Positions 11,096-22,019 are shown, counted from the stretch's first letter. The stretch: DNA of 64,000 bases from Ochotona curzoniae (GCF_017591425.1 NW_024466512.1:15999001-16063000); one strand, 5' to 3'. Numbers and translations: made by a program. The notes: a model not told the origin generated them from the sequence alone.

Positions 11096-11990
11096 TTTAG
11101 AGCCCCAGAAGATATCTTTATGACAGCCGTGGTGATGTTAACTTTTATCCTTTGGTTAAAGCAGTTCTTGCAGGCTTCCCCACTGTTCGTTGATATCCTT
11201 TTCTGTCGGAATGTGCTTTCTGACAGGAGTTACCTTGAAGCTATGTAATTAGTCTATCTTCTAAAATTAGGCTCACTAATTTTGGCATTCATCCATGAAT
11301 ATTTTCAATAGCCATTATAATTGTGGTGTTATAATAATCTTCTATTTCGCTATTCCCTCCACATTCATCACTTAGTTATTCTATAAGGAGGAGGTATCTC
11401 TTTTTACATATCTATTTGTTCTTAATGTGTTAAATCAATAGGTACCTAAGGGCATTGATTTTATTCTCTATGATATATTCCTATAAAAATCACTGTTTAT
11501 TCTGGTCACAAATGATTCCAGCTTTGGCTCTGTGTGATCATATGTTTTCTTTCTAAAGAACTTCCAACAGCCCTTCTAGAAAAAAAGCTTGTTGAAAGCG
11601 AGTTTGTGCAGTCGTTGTTTGTCTACGAAAACCCTCAATGTTTTCACTTTCCTTGTGTGTGTTCTTCCTCCCCCCGCTCTGGCAAGTGCTGATGTGTTGT
11701 CCGTTTCTAGAACACGATCACTTAAACAGTGTTCTGCAAAGGGAATCACACATTTCAGACCCATCTGGGATTGCTTTTTCACGCGTTAAATATCTCTGGG
11801 GTTCTATTCTTGCCATGCGTGCCAAGGTCTTATTATTTATATTGCCGAGTAATATTCCATGGTGTGGATGTGTGAGCGAGCTTTCTGGTTTGTTTCAGTA
11901 AACCACCTGCAAGGAGCTTCTTCATAGGTTCATCGCAGCGTAGGGTCTGGAGGTTGCAGAGCAGCATCCAGTTGCCTCAAAGTCTGGCCT
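11096..11990 (-). pseudogene. old L1: ORF2 C-terminus and 3' UTR, antisense
   Basis: The minus strand at about 11865-11835 reads IHTMEYYSAI followed by a stop, matching the conserved C-terminal IYTMEYYSAIK region of L1 ORF2. Downstream on the same strand (11480-11100) is sequence I recognise as the 3' UTR of old mammalian L1 families, for example GCCAAAATTAGTGAGCC and AACCAAAGGATAAAAGTTAACATCACC. Several indels and stops show a long-dead element. The 5' border near 11990 is approximate. Confidence 0.75.
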
Positions 11991-12219
11991 CTCTAGAGGC
12001 TGTTAATGGTGAGAGCATTTAAACAGCTGTATACTTTTTGACTAAATAAAAAGGAAAAGTGGTATCACTAACACAGCTATTTATTATGTTTATTATATTG
12101 AATGGTTATCTTTTTTTTAACATTTCACTTTACTATGTTGCACTTCTTTTAGCGTCTCTCTGTGCAGATTTACTGGGAGCAAACTTGTTTTATTTATCCA
12201 GTGTAATTTTTCTATTTTT

Positions 12220-12287
12220 AGAAAGTATTTATGCATTTGAAAGGCAGAGTTATAGAAAGTCTCACATACACACACACACACACACAC

Positions 12288-12329
<42 letters not shown>

Positions 12330-12595
12330 TGAGGGGGCAGGCTTACATCCACTGACTCATGCCACGAATGCCCACAGTGATTAGGACTGGACCACATTGA
12401 AACCAGCAGTCAGAAACTCCACCTAGGACTCCACTTGGGCTGCAGGGGTACAACCACTTGGGCCATCTTGCAAGGTGCATTATCAGGGAGCTGGATCAGA
12501 CGTGGGACCTTGAGAAACCTCGCTGGCCCTCCTGTACTCACATGGAACGGCCAGTGCTGCAGGTCATGGCTCAACGTGCTGCACAGCAGTGGAGG
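12220..12595 (-). mobile_element. old CSINE containing CA/GA microsatellite, antisense
   Basis: Starts with the tail complement (AAAGTATTTATGCATTTGAAAGGCAGAG). A CA then GA microsatellite follows, and then the SINE body (TTGGGCTGCAGGGG, TATCAGGGAGCTGGATCAG) and a weak head near 12545-12595. The microsatellite lies inside the element at the usual GA-rich position. Plus- and minus-strand frames of 76 to 98 codons across it are not genes. Confidence 0.8.
12266..12329. repeat. (CA)n(GA)n compound microsatellite
   Basis: About 11 CA units followed by about 20 GA units with one AA interruption. It is embedded in the antisense CSINE and is likely polymorphic. Confidence 0.97.
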
Positions 12596-13189
12596 CGCTG
12601 TGTCATAATCTCCGCGTTGGTTGTCTGTTTTTTCTCCTCTCATTCAGTACATTTAAGATGTGTTTCCAGTGCCCCATCGAGTCTCTGATGTCTCCTCTTC
12701 ACTTAGCTTATCCTTCATTTGTTTCTGTTTTCAAGAATTTCTCACTATTTTTGGTAATCAAAGGCATGTGATTTTTCTAACTGCTTTCCATATATTGATC
12801 TTGTTTGTCTTTTACTGATCTTTTCGAATTAACAATTTTCTTTTGTCATATGTGAGTAAGTCTCTTTATTTTCTCTCCTCATATTTGCTCTCTTCTTCTG
12901 TAATGCCAATAACAGATGTGTAAGAACTTTTCAAATTGTCTGACACAGCTTAATCTGCGAATTCTTAAAGTAATTTTCTCTCCTCATGTTGATTTATTTT
13001 TAAGTTTACTCTTCTGTGGCTTTCAAGTGAATTTTTGTTTCAGATAGTATAATTTCAAGTTATTTTATGTCTTTTAAAAATTAATTTCTACTTCCATGTT
13101 TAGAATTCCTAGTTTTTTCTTCATTATGAGAACATATCATCTTAGCCCACTGACTTGTCCTTCTGCTTATTTAAACAACTTGAAAACTG
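12596..13189. other. AT-rich sequence, possibly very old L1 remnant
   Basis: T- and TTTTCT-rich DNA lying between antisense L1 pieces. It has the base composition of antisense L1, but I cannot align any conserved word. No gene seen. Confidence 0.35.
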
Positions 13190-13560
13190 ACTTTTTTTTT
13201 TACTTCTTTTTTATTATTATTAGCATTTTATTATACAATTCCTTATGCCCTGGGGATTCCCTTACCCCTTCACCTAACCCGCTCCCTTGTCCACTGAGTT
13301 CCCATATATCATTACTATAGCATAGTTCTTCATACACTTTTCTATGTTTATCATTGCGGGTATGGACAATGGCAGAGAGTCCAGCATCCTATTGTCAAGA
13401 CATAGTGAACAGTTTCACTGGGAGTCCATCTTTGATTTAGAAATAGAGATGCAAACTGCATTGTATCCTCACATCTGGATATGAGAGTCTCCATTACACA
13501 GTTATTGTATGTCCCCTTAAATAAAAAGCCACAAAACAAAGTCAACAACAGGAAGAAAAA
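13190..13560 (-). mobile_element. lagomorph L1 3'-end repeat, antisense (copy E)
   Basis: Third member of the family at 9265 and 36850, with GGACAATGGCAGAGAGTCC, CATCCTATTGTCAAGACA, CTGGATATGAGAGTCTCCA and AAAAGCCACAAAACAAA. Its low end is a poly-T run (13190-13200), the complement of a poly(A) tail. It is a 5'-truncated antisense LINE 3' end. It is closer in sequence to the 37-kb copy than the 9-kb copy is. Confidence 0.75.
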
Positions 13561-14244
13561 AAAACCAGTCTTTTAACTACACTTTCCCTTGAGATTGGGT
13601 ACATTTTCCTTGCTTTTTGCTGAATGTTTTTAGATAGAATTTTCAGTATTGCAAACCATATGTTTTAGAGACTCTGGATTCTGCTATATTTCTGCAAAGA
13701 CTGGTAATGTGCTCCTTTATTTAGGCAGTTAGATTGATTAAACTGAAACAGGAAGTGCTTTTGGATGAACTCAGCAAAAGACAGCAGCCTGCACAGGAGT
13801 GCTTGGAGTGCCTGAGTGATGGAATGGCTAGCCAGAGTCTCAGCGTTTAGACATTGCATTTGGGTTTTGCATTTTTGCACTTTCTTCTTGAGAATGAAGG
13901 CTGTGTACTCTTTATGCTTTCTGGGAAGGTGGCAGACCTTTACCAGGAAGGTTAGTTCCTATATATTATACCACAGCCATAATTATCCTCCTACAAAACT
14001 GCAGAGTTCTCAAATAACTGCTTGTTTTATTTTGCTTCAGGTTTATATTTATCATTTGTAGGACATAATTTTCTTAGAATCTTAGTTCTGTATATTATTA
14101 CTGGGCTTAAGTTTAGGTTACACTTGCTTTCTTTTATGGAATTGTATAGACTTACCAACTTGTAACAAGGGTAGGGATGACTATATTCATGTATTTTTAA
14201 AATTATTTTTTAATCCCAGTCCTCTCAAAGGACACCTACAATGA
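13561..14244. other. unique sequence, nothing recognised
   Basis: No gene or repeat that I can support. Short open frames on both strands are unremarkable. Confidence 0.45.
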
Positions 14245-14440
14245 ACGTGTGCTAGCCTAACGGCTAATGGGTCAGGCTTCGGACTAGAAATTACTGAAAT
14301 TAAATCCTTGCTTCACTTCCTTCTTAATCACTGAACAATTTATTTCATCCCTCAGCGTTTATCATGCAAGAAATGGAGTTAAATGCAATATCTGCACTGA
14401 AGTTGTTGAGTGAATTGTAAAGCGCTAGACCTCGCAGGTG
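14245..14440 (+). mobile_element. MIR-like SINE fragment
   Basis: Follows the MIR order on the plus strand. A tRNA-like head (GTGCTAGCCTAACGGCTAATGG) is followed by a region like TTAATCACTGAACAATTTATTTCATCC. It ends with a GTGAATTGTAAAGCGCTAGA block matching the conserved AAAGCGCTTAG of MIR. Strongly diverged, as expected for this ancient family. Confidence 0.6.
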
Positions 14441-14684
14441 ATTCCTAACCAGTGGTTTGGCTATGTGAGGAGTAACTCAGCACCTTGTTGTTTCCCTTAG
14501 GCTGCAGCTCCCTTAAGCTTCAGTTTCCCTGAGGCTTTCAATTCCCTTATGTTTTGGTTTCAGGTTTGGGCTTTTTAGTTCCATGCCCAGTTTTCTTTGC
14601 TTACGGTCCTGTATCCCTGGCCCCCAGCTGGCACTGCGCCTACCAATCCCTCTGACCCTGTACTCCCAGTACGCATCCGTATGC

Positions 14685-14692
14685 TATAAAAG
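14685..14692 (+). promoter_or_regulatory. TATA box of the solo LTR
   Basis: TATAAAAG about 75 bp upstream of the C13 tract and 350 bp upstream of the AATAAA signal, the normal spacing inside an LTR. It could support low-level plus-strand transcription. Activity is unknown. Confidence 0.55.
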
Positions 14693-15031
14693 CATGCTGC
14701 CTTGCTTCCTCTCTTCTCTGGGCCCTCTGCTTTCCTGGTTCTTCTCTGCCCCTCCCCCTCCCCCCCCCCCCCGCCCCTACTCTCTCAGCTGTCCCAGCTC
14801 TTGACTTTCTGCTCTTCCCTCCCTCGTTTCTGGGATCTAGGCCCTCTCCCATGGGCCTCTCTCAGAGTCCCCTCCTGTCACTATGGCAGCAAACCTCTCT
14901 CTCTCTCTCATTCTCTCTCTACCTGCTCTCCCTTCCCACAGCCATCTTCCTCTGCCCTGCGTTCTCTGGCTTCCTCATGGCAGCCTCTCCTGCTGTTATA
15001 AACCCTTCCCCACACCTCCTTCTACTGCTGC

Positions 15032-15037
15032 AATAAA
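15032..15037 (+). terminator. poly(A) signal of the solo LTR
   Basis: AATAAA followed by a GT-containing stretch (CTTTGTG), a normal polyadenylation arrangement near the R/U5 border of an LTR. Confidence 0.6.
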
Positions 15038-15094
15038 GACCGCCTTTGTGACTCGCAACATCTGGTTAACAATGTGTATTTGAGCTTCCATCAT

Positions 15095-15532
15095 GTTTCA
15101 TTCCTATGCTAGGTTTTGGAAATTCCACAATGGACAGTAACCCACATGAACCCTAATTATCATAGAATCACATAAGATATATTCAGTAAATATTTGGTAT
15201 TAATATTATCACACGTTTTACTGCCTAAAATTTTGTATTAAACCTTCTTTACTGAAGAGCCAAAGCAATAAACCACATGATGATTTAGGTATTGACTGGG
15301 CAAGAGAAAACAGCTTCTTGCAGGGATGATTTGGAGTGGAAGTAGACCCCTGGGGTGCTGACCAGAGCTCATTCTCAGGAAACAAGAAGGTACAAGATTC
15401 AGAAACCTCAGAAGTTACTCCTGCAGAGCAAACTGGGGAACAGAAGGAACGGAGATCAGCACTTGAGCAAAAATGATCTCGTTTCAGTTTGCATGAGATC
15501 TGAAATTGGCTGATACAGTTCCATCACTTCTT

Positions 15533-15570
<38 letters not shown>

Positions 15571-16009
15571 CCAGTTGAGAGCATGAATGCTTTCCTTCAG
15601 ATGTGGCATGCCTGGGATAGGGTCCTGAGTGCGAGGGAAAGAGAGGAGACAAGAATTCAAATGGCTGACCTGTGATTCTTGCTGCTATTGACCTTGCAAG
15701 CCTTAAGTCGGCCCCTATTGACCTCAGGTGAGCTGTTCAGGAAAGCTTAAAGCCAACATTTAGTAGGGTGATAGTAATAAGGAAGTGCTCTACAGCACAT
15801 TTCTTTCTGCTGCACTTGGGGCTGGTCAGGCCACTGTGGATTTATTCTTGCATGTTACTTTGGATTCCATGGGACTAGACAAGACACTCTTCCCTGGAAA
15901 TGTGCTGTGGAAGTTAAGATTTCCCCTGAAGAACTTGTATCCAGTCCTTCCTGCATGGTGCACTTCACTAACAAGAGGAGCAGACCTAGTCCTTCATAAC
16001 AACCAGTTC
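15095..16009. other. unique sequence with one (TC)n tract
   Basis: No gene recognised. A (TC)n microsatellite at 15535-15566 is the only clear structure. Confidence 0.5.
15535..15566. repeat. (TC)n microsatellite
   Basis: About 16 uninterrupted TC units followed by ATTTCCAG. It resembles a polypyrimidine tract with an AG, but no open exon follows. Confidence 0.95.
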
Positions 16010-16105
16010 TGACTATGCACTTTCCAGGTGCCAGGTCTCTGGACACAGTATGCCACATGTCTGCTCACAATAAATTCTCACAATCCCTCCTTCCAATAAT
16101 TTTGA
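16010..16105 (-). mobile_element. MIR-like fragment, antisense
   Basis: The words CTATGCACTTTCCAGGTGCCAGGTCTCTGG and AATAAATTCTCACAATCCCTCC (read in parts) correspond to the antisense MIR pattern of a size-of-gap segment then TTTAATCCTCACAACCC. Short and diverged. Confidence 0.45.
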
Positions 16106-17365
16106 AAAATTGTAACATAAAATCCAGATCAATAACTTTGAGAATCCCCAGCTCTCAAATTCTATGACTTCCCAGAACTATTTTGTTCTGTTTCTCCCAG
16201 ATTGCTCCTTGGTCCTTCTAAACTCAAAGGGGGAAAATTTACTTTTCCTGGCAGCCTTAGCATACTAATGATTCAGTAGAAATTAAGACTGGGTACTTCA
16301 GTGCATAAGGCAAGGAAAGAAACGGGATGCTAGAAGACATTTACCCCAGCTTTCAACACTCAATTTTATACCTACCTTACAATTGATGTTCTTTAAAATT
16401 GAGCTGTAGTTGAGAAAGGAGAACAGAAATGTAGCTTGTAGGCTGTTGTGGTCAAGGTGAAAGATGAAGATTGAAATTAGTAGGTGAAGGAACGTGGCTC
16501 TCTTCTTTCATAAAATCCCTTCATCTCTGCTTCTGCAGGTCACACCCGAGAGGAAAATTATGCCAAGAACTTTATTTATCCATGTGTCTTAATACTACCT
16601 CTTTGTAAATGCTCAATAATTCTATGCACAAAACTCGTATAGCAAACTGCCACTTTGGGTTTTAGAGTTGGTAATATTGAAAAGCAGTAACTGAGACCTC
16701 CTGTGGCTCATAAAATATAAACAAAAGGAGCCTTGAGGAAGATGAGGAGGAAGGAAGAAAATGTGGAGGTTTTGAAGTTATAACATTGTTGACATTTTTA
16801 ATAGTAATGATCTCCTTGAGGCAAAACTAAAATCTATTGTTAAGTGAGACAATGGATCTGTTTAATTTACTTAGTGGTTTTTGTTGATTTAATGTTTTTG
16901 CTTAATTAAAATCCGCTCAAGATCATGGGCATGGCACTAACATGTGAATGACTGGGGGGAGCATTCTACAGTGTTAGGTTTTCCAACTAGATTCTGCATG
17001 GTGAAATGCACGTGGGATTGTGATTCCTTCTCGTTGCTGCGTGTACTATAATCGTGTGTAATGCTGAAAAAGTCAACAAGCATGACTTCTCATTATCCAT
17101 TCTCTACTGATGATGCATAACTTTTAGAATGTAGTAAATGTGATCAGACATGTGACATGCTGTATCTGGAACCATGATGACCTAGATTTATGTAAGTGCC
17201 TTACTTTCTGCTTTTTCTCCCATGAAATGCCAGGGCATTGATCCCCTGGTATTTTAATATATCCTGATGTTCTAGCACATTGTTAGTAAGTTTACCAGAT
17301 CAAAATAAATGATCCAGTTAAATATGAATTCCACATGAAGTACATGTGACTTTTAAGGTATGTAT
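16106..17365. other. unique AT-rich sequence, nothing recognised
   Basis: 1.26 kb without a supported gene or repeat. Confidence 0.5.
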
Positions 17366-17660
17366 CTAATTATTTAAAAGTTAGAGTGACAGGGAAAGAA
17401 GGAGGAATACAGAAGAGTGGAAGAAAGAAGGATAGAAAGAGATCTTTATTCTTCTGGTTCAGTCCTCCGAATTGCTGCAGAGGAAAAGCTTGGGCTGTGT
17501 GGAAGCCAGGAGCCAGGAACTTCAGCCTGACCTTCTGCCAGGGCGGTAATAGTTGGACCACCATTCAGTGCCTTCCATGGTACGTTTTCTGGGATCTGGA
17601 ACCTACACTTTGATACAGGATTTGGGCATTCTGAGCAGTGGTTTAACTTTGCTGCAATGT
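17366..17660 (-). mobile_element. old CSINE, antisense
   Basis: Starts with the tail complement TAATTATTTAAAAG and a purine-rich stretch (AGAAGGATAGAAAGAGATC). Then AGCCAGGAGCCAGGAACTTC, the usual antisense CSINE body, and a weak head to about 17660 (CAGTGGTTTAACTTTGC). Small frames on both strands across it are incidental. Confidence 0.7.
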
Positions 17661-18943
17661 CTTCTACATGTGATTTTTCAGTGTAATCATATCCCATGCA
17701 GTATGTGGAACACACGCTAAAAAAAATCACTGTTTAATTGAAATTCACATATAAGCAGGTGTTATCTTTTTGTTTGCTAACCTGGCTCTCTTAATTGTTG
17801 ATCATTCTTATGCAAAGAGTGTTAGGTTTGGTGAGATCATGAAGAAAGACATTGTGACTTGAAATTCCATTGGCCTCGAGATGATGCGATGTTAGTGGTG
17901 CATTCAAAATCCTTAAGGTACCATTTAAGCATTGGGCTTCATGTGTGTGCAGCTCTTGAAAGAGACATCAATGATGCTATAAGGGAACAAGGGGAATGTA
18001 TAGTACTCAGTGTTTGGTGGGTTCCAGATCTGTTTGCTTCTTTTCTTTAAAGTAGAAGTAGATGAAAGAATTTCACTGTGAGTTTTTTTTCCTGGACTAC
18101 AAAAGAATAATGGTATTAAATGAAGACATCTCCCCAGTAGCTTCCCAGTATTGCATGTTTTCATTAGTGCTACTCTGATTTTAGGTAATTTCTATTAGCA
18201 TATTTTAATCTGCTTAGAAGTTCCTGTTATGTGTTATTGGAATATTTGCATATTCACTTCAGATCCCATCCACAGGTGGATGATTAGAAGTGCAGCTCTG
18301 CTGCTGACAATTATCCTCTATTAAAATGTTTTTCATAGCTGTTTTCAAAGCTTTTTGGGAATAATGATTTTTAAGAAAATCTTACAGGATGATAGCATAT
18401 CTACAGAATGGCTTATTTGTAAAATATTGAAATAGAAGCTCTAAAAGACTCAGGACAAATTGGGCACCCACACACAGGTACTCTCATGAGATTTAAAGCT
18501 GAACTTCACAAACTGCTTCAGAGAGGATGTAAGGAACAAGAAGCACAGCAGCTCATGAGGACACAGCTTTATGCCATTTTCTTTCTTTTGCAAGAATATT
18601 AAGCAGAAAATGTTTTATTCAAATTTGTTATTTAGAAAAAAGAGTCATCGAGTGAATTTTTCCAAGCTACTAATACTCATAACTTTGAACAGAAACAAAA
18701 AAAAATTGTCTTTTGAAATTTTTGAAATTTGAAATTCTTAAGATTTCTTTTGAATACAGAATAATAATAATTTGAAAAGTGACAAATCTTCCACTTGGGA
18801 GCTTGCACTAGCTAGACACACATTATGGTTCATTTCAGAGAATTCTTGCCCTATATGCCCTTTACCTCTGGGAGGGACATATCTTTATGTGATGTCTTTA
18901 TTTTAAATGAAATTTTTATTTAAAAAACAAAAAACATAAAAAC
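17661..18943. other. unique AT-rich sequence, nothing recognised
   Basis: No gene supported. A tiny tandem (TTTTGAAA/TTTGAAAT) occurs near 18710-18740. Confidence 0.5.
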
Positions 18944-19276
18944 CATTAATGGGGCCCGGCGCGGTAGCCTAGTGGCTAAAGTCCTCACCTTGCACACACC
19001 GGGATCCTATATGGGCACCAGTTCTAATTATAGTGGCCCCGCTTTCCTGATTGTGGTCTGAAAAAGCAATCAAGGATGGCCCAAATCCTTGGGGCCCTGC
19101 AGCCATGTGGGAGACCTGGAAGAGGCTCTTGGCTTTGGATTGGCTCAGCTCTGGCCATTGCAGCCACTTGAGGAGTGAATCAATGAGGAGAAGATCTTCC
19201 TCTCTGTCTCTCCTCCTCTGTGCATATCTGACTTTCCAATAAAAATAAAATAATTAATCTTAAAAATACATTAATG
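18944..19276 (+). mobile_element. young CSINE with 8-bp target site duplication
   Basis: Element about 18952-19268 with a nearly intact head GGGCCCGGCGCGGTAGCC followed by TAGTGGCTAAAGTCC, an A-box-like region. It has the standard body (CAAATCCTTGGGGCCCTGC, GGAGACCTGGAAGAGGC) and tail (GAAGATCTTCCTCTCTGTC, AATAAAAATAAAAT). CATTAATG flanks it at 18944-18951 and 19269-19276. This head is the best evidence that the genome is a pika-type lagomorph. Confidence 0.92.
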
Positions 19277-19927
19277 TATGCATGTGTATATGTATTTATA
19301 TATGTATTTATGTGTTTGGCACAGAGATCTTCCATCTGCTGGTACTCAAAAGGCTGGAATGGTTAGGAATCTTTGACCTGCCACTTGGAGAACTGGCTCC
19401 CACGCTGTGCTCAGATGGAACACTGGCATCATGGGCTCCAGTTTAACTTCCTCCACCACAATGCTGGCACATATCATTGCCATCTTTTCAGCCCTTAGCT
19501 TCTTGTCAGACTTCAGAGGGAACGGCTTAATAACTCTACAATACGCTGTTTGAAACAAGATATGGAGATGAGGTTAAATTCAGGTGCATGGCATAGCTAT
19601 CGGAAAGCTATTGGTAATACCAGTTATGAACATCATCCCACTAATGACCGCCATGGTTATGCTACGGATCTATGATGTCTGCCACACGAGCCTGGGATAA
19701 GAGCTGAGAATCTCTGAGCTTGTTGTGTCTCATGGCCACTGTTCCTGAACGCAGGGTTCTGGACTGGCAATTGTTTTGCCGAAACTTTTGCTAGTCTGTA
19801 GTCAATTGGGAAAAATACAAACAGGAAATTTTTATGCAAAAGTTTTTGAATATACCTGTTCTCTGAAACTCTCTCTTCTGGTTTTATGTGTTTACTTAAT
19901 AACAAGTAGTTATTTCTCCTTTTCCCC
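19277..19927. other. unique sequence, nothing recognised
   Basis: Contains a TATGTATTTATATATG-like simple stretch near 19275-19315 next to the SINE tail. No gene supported. Confidence 0.45.
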
Positions 19928-19995
19928 CATTTATTTGAGGTAGAAGGACAGACCAGCAAACAGAGCTCCCGATGCACTCCTCAAATGGCTGTGCT
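19928..19995 (-). mobile_element. CSINE 3' fragment, antisense
   Basis: ATTTATTTGAGGTAGAAGGACAGACC then CAGAGCTCCCGATG and CACTCCTCAAATGGCTG reproduce the tail end of an antisense C-repeat. Only about 70 bp remain, so it is 5' truncated. Confidence 0.6.
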
Positions 19996-21632
19996 CATTT
20001 CATTGGCATCTTCACTGCTATGCTATATGCACGCTAAAGGCATTTCTCCTCAATATCGTTTATTAAAAGGCAAAACAGAGTCAGGAATGTAAGTTCTGCG
20101 TCACAGTCATGGTTAGAATCATCACTTGTGACTTGATAGATGATTGCTATCATTGAATGTAGGACCCCACTAAGCAGAAAAATCTGATTAATATTCACAC
20201 GATAAAGCAAGTCTTGTTAACAAGTGGGAAAGGATCTTTGTAGTTCATAGGCCTGGGTGTATTGAAACAGCCATGGTACGTGAAGCGTTAACAAGAGGGT
20301 ATTGCAAGGCCAATCAATTTTTAAATGGAACTTTGTTAGTAATTAATAGAAGCAGTGCTGATTGTTCTTGACAGTGACATAGAAGATGGAGGCAGATGGA
20401 TCATTCACTTTATTTCTTAGAGTTGACACATAGAGAAATCTCTGTGATCCTTTTTATGATTTGTTTATTTTAATAAACAAACATATTGTCTCATTAATGC
20501 AGCAGCTTTGTAACAACAGCCAAATTCCATACTCATTCACAGTGTGTGCTGCAAATGGAGCCCCAAGAAGGTTTATTAAGTCTGAAGAACTGGAGGTGAG
20601 GGATTGTTTGTTGAGTGCTGTAGGCAGTAGCAGTTGTCACAGCCGAAATCAATGTATTTCTTTTTATGGAAGGACCAGCAATGGCTGCATGGGTTTCTTG
20701 TATGTTTTCTGTCTGAATCTTTCTAGTAGTTCTGTTCAGTAATGTGTGATTTGTCCCAGAAACAAGTGCACATCCAGATTGCAGAAGAATCATAACGTTT
20801 ATTCCACTCCACTTTAGACCCAGAACTGTTGAGGGTGGATAGGTATGGGAGATGAAAGGAGACCTGGTAGTGTAATTAAAAGTTGGAAGGCTCTGATGTC
20901 ATGGAATAAGGAAGAAGTAATTTATGTTCTTAGATGAAGAGCTGTCCTGTTACACAATAGCATCTCTAGTAGTAGCGGTGGTGGTGGAAATGGCTTATGT
21001 AAGTCAGCATACTAGATACCTGTTCTAAAAACTGTGACCAATTCAATCTAGTGATGTCTACATATGGCATTTTAGCGAAACAGCATTTTGAATGCCACCC
21101 TTCCTCCTATAGTCTAGGGAGTTGCTTTTACAACTAGAAAGACAGCAAGTGGCATGCAGATATTATCTGACAGAGGTGGTTTATTATTTGACTTATTTGA
21201 GCCTAACTTGGTAACTAGCAACCTGTAATTAGCTGAGAGTTTGGCTGCTGTGATTGGAAAATCGTACAATGGGCTTGCACAACAAACTATATCGTAATTG
21301 ATTACATATAGAAACTCATTTGGATCAAGCTCATCATTTGGAAGTGGAGGCTCATTTAGGCCCATTTCTTGCTGTTCAATATTATTATTTTCCTCCAAGT
21401 TGGATGCTCTACCCCTGCATTTCATGTCAATGGAAATTCGTAGCTATGCCAGTACTATTTGGAAAACACATCTGGTTCTATAACAACTTTTAACTCAGCT
21501 TTGTGTCCTGTAGGACTGCTCTTGCCTTAGCTATGCTGTCCTTTATTGTCTATCCTGTGGGCCTCACGGAACTAAACATTTGTGGTATAAAATATCTAAA
21601 GAAACTTGAATTTTAGTCACCCCTTGAAGCTT
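19996..21632. other. unique sequence with one hairpin and one odd ORF
   Basis: No recognised repeat. It contains a perfect 10-bp palindrome at 20460-20481 and the minus-strand frame 21114-21425, which is listed separately. Confidence 0.45.
21114..21425 (-). other. unidentified 103-codon open frame, doubtful
   Basis: Minus-strand frame that encodes a protein with a hydrophilic N-terminal half rich in E, N and P, including LNEPPLPNDELDPNEF near residues 22-38, and a more hydrophobic C-terminal half. It does not overlap any repeat I recognise. A stop lies six codons upstream of its ATG. There is no poly(A) tract or splice evidence. I do not recognise the protein. It could be a chance frame, or an exon or retrocopy fragment. 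I lean to chance. Confidence 0.12.
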
Positions 21633-21700
21633 GCGCTCTGGAATTAGATGTAGTTTCAGATCTCAGCTTGCTGGCTGTGTGACTTCGGTGAAAGGTCAGA
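21633..21700 (+). mobile_element. MIR-like core fragment
   Basis: GCTCTGGAATTAGATG followed by CAGCTTGCTGGCTGTGTGAC matches the MIR core, whose conserved word is TAGCTGTGTGACCTTGGG. Short and old. Confidence 0.5.
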
Positions 21701-22019
21701 AAGGAGGGGATGCTGTTTCCGAGCAAAAAACAAGCAATGAAGTGATTGGTCACATGTAACAGACTGAGAATATAAGCATTGAACCTAATCTGTTTAGAAG
21801 TGTTTCAAGGAAGAGAAGTTTGGTTTAATCAACCAATAGACTTTGGAATTCAGGATGTAAAGCTGCTGTATTTCTAAGTGGGTTACTGTCAGTGAAAGCA
21901 AGGTTGCACAACGGGTTCTCCTTAGTGCACTGGGCCATCTCCCATGTGGCTTGTCTTTGTAAAACTGCCATTTAATATACACTTACTTAGTGTGTGAACT
22001 CATTTTGTGTCCGTGAAAT
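21701..22019. other. no feature seen
   Basis: Unique sequence between two MIR-like fragments. Confidence 0.45.

Larger units (their letters stand above)
14464..15094 (+). mobile_element. solitary ERV LTR with TATA box and poly(A) signal
   Basis: A 0.6-kb block with LTR architecture. It starts near TGTGAGGAGTAACTCAGCACC and has CCAAT-like CTACCAATCC at about 14639. A TATA box TATAAAAG lies at 14685-14692, followed by a long pyrimidine-rich leader that includes C13 at 14760-14772. AATAAA is at 15032-15037, followed by CTTTGTGACTCGC. The 3' edge is near 15071 or 15094. The layout resembles class II (ERVK/IAP-like) LTRs, but the class is inference. No gag, pol or env lies on either side, so it is a solo LTR. 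The regulatory signals look intact, suggesting moderate age. No perfect target duplication could be placed. Confidence 0.75.

Noticed and set aside
10829..11248. 139-codon open frame on the plus strand
   Set aside because: It runs antisense across a CSINE and an old L1 3' UTR.
14464..15094. first exon and promoter of a cellular gene
   Set aside because: TATA box, CT-rich leader and AATAAA within 0.6 kb fit a solitary LTR better, and no open exon follows.
15535..15600. polypyrimidine tract and splice acceptor
   Set aside because: The tract is a plain (TC)n microsatellite and the sequence after the AG shows no exon.
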